A stretch of DNA of 64,000 nucleotides. Origin: Fasciola hepatica (lineage: Eukaryota; Platyhelminthes; Trematoda; Plagiorchiida; Fasciolidae). The notes under the pieces were generated by a model that searched no databases, was not told the DNA's origin, and saw only the letters and a program-made list of their open reading frames with translations. Location: assembly GCA_948099385.1 (NCBI GenBank), contig CANUEZ040000207.1:558001-622000 (forward strand), read 5' to 3'. Both the position numbers and the translations under genes were made by a program. The first letter of the stretch is position 1, and each line of letters begins with the position of its first letter. Shown here in pieces: positions 56,770-64,000 of this stretch.

Positions 56770-57045
56770 GTTGCTGATTTATTTTGAAGAATTTTGTAGT
56801 GTATAATATGATTCATCATGCCGCTTGAACGCTCAACTCACCATTGAAAACCATGGGAGCACTGTACAGCTGTTTCATCCTTGTTGGGAATCATCAGCAG
56901 TGCACATCCACCGAGCCCCCACGGGGACTCGAACACGGGGCGAACGATTGTGAATCGAACACCTTAACCACAAGGCTATCCGGGCTGGCTGGCTCTCAAC
57001 GGTTTGTTGAGACATCTAAACTACATGATATAGTACCCTGTCATG
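56770..57045 (-). repeat. tRNA-derived hammerhead SINE, minus strand
   Basis: On the minus strand: leader, then A box (gatagccttgtggttaaggt), B box (gttcgagtccccgtggggg), hammerhead core (56,903-56,859) and a tail with ggttttcaatggtgagttga and gatgaatcatatta. It closely matches the plus-strand copy at 57,235-57,540, with which it forms an inverted pair. A loose tail unit in plus orientation (57,050-57,125) lies between them. Confidence 0.85.
56859..56903 (-). ncRNA. Hammerhead ribozyme core in SINE (minus copy)
   Basis: On the minus strand: gcactg, ctgatga (56,897-56,891), stem II ttcc/gga, gaaac (56,876-56,872), short stem III, gta cleavage triplet, then cagtgc. Stem I gcactg/cagtgc pairs perfectly over six bases. 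The first pair of stem II is lost. Self-cleavage is inferred. Confidence 0.7.
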
Positions 57046-57129
57046 GTTTTCAATGGTGAGTTGAACGTTGAAGCTGCATGATGAATCATATTATATACAA
57101 ATCTAATCTCTTACTACTAAATTGCAGAT

Positions 57130-57540
57130 AGTAACCAAGCTCAGTAGGTTGTTCATAACGGAATGCCTTCGTTGTACTTAGGCCCCTACAGAGAAGCCAT
57201 CCATCATGGGAGTCGATCGCTGTGTGGGAAGCGGGTTGTTACCGTTCAATGCCAGTGACGGAACGGTGCTATATCATGTATTGAAGATGTTAAACAAACC
57301 GTTGAGAGCCAGCCAGCCCGGATAGCCTTGTGGTTAAGGTGTTCGATTCACAATCGTTCACCCCGTGTTCGAGTCCCCGTGGGGGCTCGGTAGATGTGCA
57401 CTGCTGATGATTTCCAACAAGGATGAAACGGCTGTACGGTGCTTCCATGGTTTTCAATGGTGAGTTGAACGTTGAAGCAGCATGATGAATCATATTATAC
57501 AAATCTAATCTCCTACTACTCAATTGCAAATTTTGTAGTG
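57130..57540 (+). repeat. tRNA-derived hammerhead SINE, plus strand
   Basis: Leader with taggcccctacagaga (57,180), tRNA-like part with A box (gatagccttgtggttaagg) and B box (tgttcgagtcc), a 3' stem-like gtgggggctcgg, hammerhead core (57,398-57,442) and tail to about 57,540. The tRNA-like part has no CCA or defensible anticodon arm, so it is a SINE promoter and not a tRNA gene. The same element in decayed form lies at 1,005-1,240, 24.9-25.3 kb and 50,620-50,760. Confidence 0.85.
57398..57442 (+). ncRNA. Hammerhead ribozyme core in SINE (plus copy)
   Basis: gcactg (57,398-57,403), ctgatga (57,404-57,410), stem II ttcc/gga, gaaac (57,425-57,429), a tiny stem III, gta (57,434-57,436) and cggtgc (57,437-57,442). 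Stem I has six pairs with one G-U. As in the minus copy, the closing pair of stem II is T/T. Confidence 0.7.
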
Positions 57541-60500
57541 GTTTTCCAGTCGAGTTTTATGAACCGAACCTTCAAGAACATTTGGTGAATGAATCAATTA
57601 TACAAACAGAATAATTATTTCTTTATCTATGGAAACTTTCCACCTGCAATATGAAAACCTAACTAGATTGCTATTAAACCCATAAATCACGGTTTACAGC
57701 CTTCAGATCCGGATTTTCAAGGACTAACAACAATGGGCGTCCACCGAATTCGGAATCGGAGACTGAAACCTGGTGTGTAAAGTTGTGCCAAAGTACACCC
57801 ACCCACATACATACATATAGACTCGCATGGATATATGCATGCACGCATACATACTCACGTGGACACATACATATACACTCGGCAATCGTGAGCCACTTGT
57901 CCCTCATACAGTAATCGATTATGGAAATGATCACGTGGCCTGATTTGGATAGTTGTCAGTTTCACCTCCGTCGTAAATGAGCCCCCACAAAGAGAAGATA
58001 CCAGTTGTACAGGATTGTCGTCCCGTAAATGAGTGACTCGCAGATAACCGAGCCTCTATGTCCAAAGGCAGAGAATCCAGGTTCGCTTTACTACGTGTAA
58101 TATGGGACATATGATCAAACAATAACAATGAAACCCCAAACTGTTGGCAAACGGACCACACACTCAATACGACCAACAAGGGCTTCAAAGCGCCCGAACA
58201 ATGATGGACAGAAAAAGCTCGAGATAGCAATGCAGTAGCGAGTCCAATGGTTTACAAGGAATGTCCTTATTTATGGGAGTATTTTGACCAGTCAACGGTC
58301 AAAAGAGAAGTTATGGTCCGAGGGAACACACTCACACAAGTGCGGGTGAAAAACAAACGGAATGGCATGGCTATGAGAAGGTGCAACATCAAGAACAGAT
58401 GGCCAAGTTCAGTCACTCACACGGATAAGGCAAGTGGAGAGAGAAAGATAGTTGCGTCTGAAAGGTTTCGACCTTGCCAAGTAGCCAAGACAATTATGAC
58501 GTATTGACAAAACGGGTCACGGATACCAGTGGGTCATTCTAAAACCGGGGAGAAAATATCGGTAAGCGACAATGTCGAACATACAAGATCAGTATTTAAA
58601 CTCACTGTCATGAATCAATTGATACTTGTCAAAGAAACAAGGCTAGAAGTTGCATGACACAATGGAGTGAACAAACAAATTATCATGTGGATGAAGTAGC
58701 CAAGGGGTGGTGGTCAGCGTGGAAACTGGTGGTGAAAGTGCTTAAAAAATAAACAATCTGTTTGGTAAATACAATGACGAAATTTTGATAAAAAGCATGG
58801 GATCTGGCCTAAATCGGTTTACCGGAGTTTCTCGAAATTGCGAGCTGAATTTCCTTGTGCGATTTCAGTAAATCTTCACTCCAGTCACGAAAACTAATTG
58901 CTGTATGAGTGAAGTAGTCTGTGTCCGAAGCTAGTAACGTATGGGCCTTACATCATACAGAAAGTCAAGATAAAGTTATCTACTGAGAACCAGCCTTGAC
59001 AGTTCAGTATTATATTGTACAATTCATTTTCGTGCACCCCGACCGAGTTCAAGTTCGAGTTGTGAAATGCATCGCAAATAACGATTCTAGACAGGCCAGC
59101 TGAGACAGTTACACAGTGCGTGTTGCGATGAAACGGCAAACGAGTGGGTTGAGTGCTAATGAATCAACCAACAGGCGGTGTCAGTACCTGACTACTTGAA
59201 TTATTATTTCCCTTTCTGTTTAGGCGCTGCACTTTGTCAGAAATAGATACCAAACGGCAAGAGTTATGCGAAGACTGTACGTGCTAGTGAACAGTAAACT
59301 TCAGTTTCATGATAGCCTCATATAATACTTCTAATAAATTCATCCCGGATCTTGAGCACCATTAGCTCTCTCACTCGCACTGAAACAACGAAATTCCCAT
59401 ATTATCGGTCGTTCGCATCTAAGATAATGAAAATTTTGACATAGGCGACAACGCTAATCCGAAGTGGCTCTCAAACTTGAATTGTTTAGTATCTATCTAG
59501 TCCCATTGGATCTGAAATTTAATCCGGACGTTTACACTAAATTCACTTTTGAAATGACTGAGTACTGTAGTCCCTCCAGATTGCAACCGCCCTAACTGCA
59601 ATATCCTCCATGCAAGATGCACTTTTGCGGTGTAAGGAAATTCTCTTCCATTGGCTATCACCCTCCATAATAGCAATATCTCTCGGCAAGAGACAATTTG
59701 AGTGATTCCCACCAGCTTTTCTTGACTACTATATTTTAGCACAAGGGGATTTGCATATAACCCATTCTGATGAACACTGCGCCCAAGTCTATTGTAAGCC
59801 GTATTTCTCTGCGGTCTCTTTTGCGGATAAACAGAAGACAACCTGCTAATGTGCTCCGGAAATCATTCTAGCAAGTAGCTTGCGATACGTTTGGTTCACC
59901 GTATATCGGTTGTTTGACGTTTTCAAAATTCTACGAGTGAAGATGAAATCTCGCCCATTTATTGTCAAACAGATACATAGGTTCGGATGTGATGCAAGCT
60001 TGCTGCCGATCTAAGTAAAATATTATAACCTGGGGACTAGTGTAAAACTCTTTCATCCCTGAATGTTTTTTAGTAGTTATACAGATCGGACTCCAATTTC
60101 AACTCATCTGTTCAGAAAAACAAAACGTTTGCATGATTTGCTTTTAAAGTGTCGTTCAAATCGTAGAGCATCTTACCTTGAGGTCAGACAGATATCGGAT
60201 GAAATTCTATGACAAATATAATAGATTTATATAATATAATTCGAATAGACTGAAAAGTTTCATGATCATGGTCATGTTAGGGACACGAAACTGGATAGCT
60301 ACCACCATTCGACTACTAAGCCCTGAACGATGTGCACAAAAGCGACCAAAGTCCAGGCTCTTCAGCTGCCCCAACATTGATCGAAAGTCACGGGTTGCCG
60401 ACTGGACCCCGAAAAACCTACCACCGATTATCACTCATGACAGCAGGAGTTTGACTCTCACTACAACACATACACAACAGAGACCTTTCCCCCTCAGGCT

Positions 60501-60595
60501 TCCTCTCCCCCCATTTTACAACGCTACGACAAAGATCTTTACCCGGGCCAGAGGCTAACGCATTCCGGTGTTACCTAACCAGTATGATGCAAATA
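57541..60595. other. No recognised gene
   Basis: The minus-strand frames 58,230-57,931 (with a hydrophobic PLLVVLSVWSVCQQFGVSLL) and 59,841-59,497, and the plus-strand frame 58,247-58,507, are protein-like, but no family or splice pattern was recognised. Confidence 0.35.
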
Positions 60596-60599
60596 GTGT

Positions 60600-61560
60600 T
60601 ATTTCATCAAAAATCGGAACTTTGTCCAAATTCAGTAAATCTTTACATCCCTTGTTGCTGGAAGAGCCTAGCAAATGGCCACATCATCGGCATATTTGAA
60701 TTTTTGTACGGGAGCTCTGGATGAAAGATCACTGATGTAGGTGGAGAATAAGTTGGAGGAAGGAACAACCCCTGAAGCACTCCTAAACTGTTCGCTAAGG
60801 GTTTGGATGTCTAAAGTCTAGTCCGGCGCACTTATTTCTGTTCGAAAAATAATCGGATATTCATGCTTAAAAGGTGTGGGACAACCGAAAGCCTCCAGAT
60901 TACTGAGGAGACTGCAGAATAGAATCAAAAAAGTGGTTTACTCTAGAAAACCACATCACATCGACATTGCTGATCCATTCAAGGATTTGTATATACGATG
61001 GACTAAGGGAGTACCGGTATCCACAGTGAATCTATTCGGTTTGTGTGCAGACTGTAACGGGTCATTGGGAGAGTTTATGAAATAATTCAAACGTTTAGGA
61101 ATGGCCCATTCAGAAATTATAGCAGTGTGATGAAAGCGTAAAGTTATATCAGTATTATTACAAAAGTCGAATCCTTGCCCCAAGCCGTTACTGTTGTGGC
61201 TGCATGGAAGTTCATTACCATCGAGCGGATCAGTGCGTCGGAGGAAAATGTTGTGATATGAAACTTGTCGGAGACGGATTTTGAAAAACAGACCAGGAGT
61301 ATATCTTGGGTCCCATGAAAAGCAGACAGTGGTCACCGATTGGGACAGGTGAACTCAATTTAAGGGAGAATGATTTTAGGTTGGTGATAATCCTGTCTGG
61401 AATAGAGTTACCTCTGGGTAGGGAAAATACAAAAACCAGTTGGGTCAAACCCAGTAAGGGTTTCGGTTGAAGCATAATTGAAATCGCCCACTAACAAATA
61501 AGCAAAAAAAGGTCATAAAAAGCGATCGAAAGATGAAATAGTTTTCTGTGTGCAAAACAG
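60600..61560 (-). mobile_element. LINE-E (CR1/Jockey-like) fragment
   Basis: On the minus strand, endonuclease traces near 61,475-61,150 (FNYASTETLTGFDPTGF, SSDALIRS) precede an RT palm piece near 60,790-60,670: SGVVPSSNLFSTYISDLSSR, then VQKFKYADDVAI with an intact YADD. The RT start is reduced or missing between these parts, and the frame is broken. The 3' part is truncated. Confidence 0.65.
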
Positions 61561-61928
61561 AGCACCGTGTGAGTTTGCTATAATAGTGCTTTCATGGCGA
61601 GAAAATTTGGGATGGTACTGCATGAGTAAACAATCAGTTCATTTCGGTGATTATGCGTAAACAACTGCGAACTAGTCACATCAGATGTAGTTGACGTTTG
61701 TGGTCAGTCCATGTCTAGTCTTTTTGTTCATGGAATTCCTGTCCTACCGGTCCAATTTGAAGCCATCTTTTGTCACAAGTGGGGCAACAACACAAGGATC
61801 TTAGCGACGATTCTTGCATGCCAATTTCACAAGTATGAACAACAATATGAGAACGAAGAACAAATGTTAGATCCGACATTTCAGTCAGTAGCGAACCTGT
61901 ATTGGAACTGAAAATGACGGGACGGACA

Positions 61929-62441
61929 TCATCGCTGGAGGGTCGCAAATAAGAGCAGCCAGCAAGAATACTCTTCTTGGGTTGAATGGGAATTTCTTGA
62001 TGAGCACAAGCCGTTTATTCTGATTGAGCGAAAAACACAGTAGTCCGTTTGAGTAGAAGTAATTCTGATTGGGCATACAGGAGTACAGCGACTATAGCGA
62101 ATGAATACCTTTAGTCTGACGAGTAAGTCACTAACGAACAATTGTAGCACAGCCAATAAAAGGGCCTGCTTCGTATTTATTTTGTCCTGAATTTGTAAAG
62201 CGCTTTCAGCTCTCGGTAATTCCCAGCCTAAAACTACATTGTGAATGCATCCATTTACAATGAACGTAGATATTGTTCGACGTGAAAATGAAAGGAATTG
62301 AGGAGTAAATTTCACAGTGAAGACATTATGGTCCACTGGAACAAGAGTGGACCATTTGCCATTGAAACGAGCGAAAAGTCTTCGGTCAGTGAAGTTGAAG
62401 GCAATCAGCTTGCGGACTTTATCGGTCAATACCACCCACAA
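61929..62441 (-). other. Unrecognised 170-codon open frame
   Basis: The frame is open for 170 codons but has no ATG at its start. It contains RRTISTFIVNGCIHNVVLGW, loosely like the ILG region of retroviral-type proteases of LTR retrotransposons, but no DTG active site was found. I leave it unassigned. Confidence 0.25.
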
Positions 62442-63815
62442 TAAGCTGATTCAACGGGGTCGGTCGATTAGGACAACCTAATATGTTTTTGTATCCTAAA
62501 AACACAATTTTGACAGTTTACTCTTTTGGCCTGAAGCCATAGCCAGTGAGTCGAAGACCGATAGGCAGACTTGGGTGTGTCTAATCCAGTAGTCTCCATG
62601 TTAACCCAGAGTAGCATAAGCCTCTCGAAAAATCTGAATGTTACAAAAATGAGGGTATGGAACAGTGCTTTTCAGGTATTTTCTTTGGGGCAGGCAACAT
62701 TTTGGTCAGTCTTCAAATGTCCCATATTTCACCGCATTTAGAACAGAAATGGTGTCAACACACACCTTGAGTACAACAGGCCAGGAGCTTTATCTATCTT
62801 CATTGTAGGAAAGTATTAGCGGGTTCGATAGTTGGTGGCTGAGGTGAGTTGTTGAAAACCAGCATGGAGGTAAACACTGCTACTGGGCTGAAATCAGAGT
62901 TCGGTTTTACTAACTAAGCTACTTCCGCATCGGCATTTTACGGCTTTCCATATGCTAGTGCAACTGACGTTTCCTAAGTGGCTATCTACATAAAACTTAT
63001 TCAAGCGTTTCACTTCAGGTCTGATCAGGTTGGTGAGTTGTTTGTTTTGCGTTCTTTGTCCTTGCTTATGTGCTTACCCTTTCTTTCTATGTAGCTATTT
63101 AGGTACGGTGAAGAACACTGACCATTTTGGAAGTGGACAGTTCTAATTGGTGAACAATGATTGAAACGAAACTCAAAGTAGTCAGTAACATGTACACATG
63201 AGACAGAATAGTTGTGGCTTGAGAAAGCTGGAAAATCGATTGAGGTGCCAAAGCACCTTAAGCTTAGCAGGATATCAAGAGAATGAATTATCGGCTTCAT
63301 TTTGCGATTGGTCTTCCCAACATGGCAAAATAAAACAAGCAAATAATGGAAATTTAAGAAACATAGCTCGCTTACTGTCAGCAGAAAGTAATGTGAAACA
63401 AGGGAATAATACTTGTACCATACATACCCAGTAATGTTCGCGCTATTCCCATCATCAGCTTCCGCAATCATGATATCCAAGTAAACGGAGGCTGCTTACG
63501 TCACTTCTCGGTCGGCTTTGTGTAGTCCTTGACGTAGCATCACGTACCGGGATAAAGCACTTCATCGAACACCAATTTCTTCCACAATGCACGCGACGCC
63601 GTCTTGTCCATAATCGGTGCAAGAACACTTGATTTGAGGAGTTACACTAAGACATCGATGTCTTAATTGAAGTAGCCATAGAAAGGTGCATGTAAATTAT
63701 CTCAAAACGAAACCTGTAAAATACTGTGCCTGGTACTATCGACAATTCAGATTCCACTGCGCTGTCTCTCGCTCCGGAGACGTAAGTTCCGGGAGTTCAG
63801 GAGGAGGTGTTTAGG
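62442..63815. other. No recognised gene
   Basis: A 151-codon minus-strand frame (63,480-63,025) and a plus-strand frame at 63,198-63,434 overlap each other. Neither has a known motif. Confidence 0.35.
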
Positions 63816-63816
63816 G

Positions 63817-63981
63817 GTGAGGAAATCATACTTGTTCGGATGGGCATTATTTTTCACCGGCGGCCTGGTATTCGTAATTTTCAACTTCCTTCATGATAAT
63901 GGTGAAAACCTCCTCCGTAACCAAATGTTAAACCAAGTCGTGGGGCACATCTTGGTCCCGAACACGAGTGCAGCCACTTGA
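63817..63981 (+). other. Membrane-segment ORF, possibly CD36-like N-terminus
   Basis: The frame reads RKSYLFGWALFFTGGLVFVI, a membrane anchor after a basic start, then LLRNQMLNQVV and LVPNTSAAT, and a stop (TGA). A single N-terminal membrane segment followed by a short helix and LVPNT-type residues resembles CD36/scavenger receptor B proteins. The stop, and the window end 19 bases later, prevent a test. An upstream ATG was not found. Confidence 0.25.
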
Positions 63982-64000
63982 ACATTCCACAATGTGATAA

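Noticed and set aside
57320..57396. Functional tRNA gene
   Set aside because: A and B boxes are present but there is no defensible anticodon arm or acceptor stem. It continues directly into a hammerhead and SINE tail and exists in several decayed copies.
59497..59841. Minus-strand 114-codon frame and a possible DNA-transposon end near 59,570
   Set aside because: The phrase around agtactgtagtccctcc looked like a pogo-type terminal repeat, but no second end or transposase was found.
61929..62441. LTR-retrotransposon protease
   Set aside because: A loose ILG-like region without a DTG active site, RT or LTR nearby.

Overview
The window is eukaryotic and looks like parasitic flatworm (trematode or tapeworm) DNA. 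Long ORFs are rare and mostly lie in decayed retrotransposons. The gene pieces I can see are short exons with GT/AG borders. It carries CR1/Jockey-like and RTE-clade LINEs, a mariner-like transposon, tRNA-derived SINEs with a hammerhead ribozyme core of the kind known from schistosome SINEs, and a CAP (SCP/TAPS, venom-allergen-like) gene family that is expanded in helminths. The phylum is an inference; the species cannot be read from the sequence. No bacterial operon, CRISPR array or rRNA gene is present.

Layout: two diverged copies of one ~10.8 kb segment lie in opposite orientation, at about 1,096-11,870 and 39,815-50,740, around a ~28 kb central region. Each arm holds, from its outer end inward, a SINE piece, the first exon of a CAP gene (broken in both), a conserved upstream block, several unrecognised conserved ORF pieces, an Asp/Asn-rich low-complexity ORF, and two LINEs placed head to head. 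The inner ends lie inside the LINE-A reverse transcriptase; the outer ends lie in the SINE. The sequence just outside the left arm (1-970) recurs at 53,991-55,620, but in direct orientation, so the locus had more than one rearrangement.

Central region: a better preserved CAP gene runs on the minus strand from about 26,082 to 20,413. Exon 1 has a frameshift, two internal exons are clean, the next exon is degenerate, and the last encodes the CAP C-terminus followed by a Thr-rich tail. Its first intron holds two decayed SINEs in inverted orientation. Around it lie LINE fragments (16.4-19.3 kb), unassigned DNA, a second SINE type with a well-formed hammerhead core (32.2 kb), a dead mariner (33.6-34.7 kb) and a long minus-strand LINE (36.3-38.8 kb).

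Right flank: a dead RTE-clade LINE (50.8-52.8 kb) abuts the right arm. It is followed by a small candidate two-exon gene, the direct copy of the left flank, an inverted pair of hammerhead SINEs (56.8-57.5 kb), another LINE fragment (60.6-61.6 kb) and a membrane-segment ORF at the very end. The main host-gene theme is duplication and decay of a CAP locus amid retroelements; no complete, clearly functional gene can be shown from the sequence alone.
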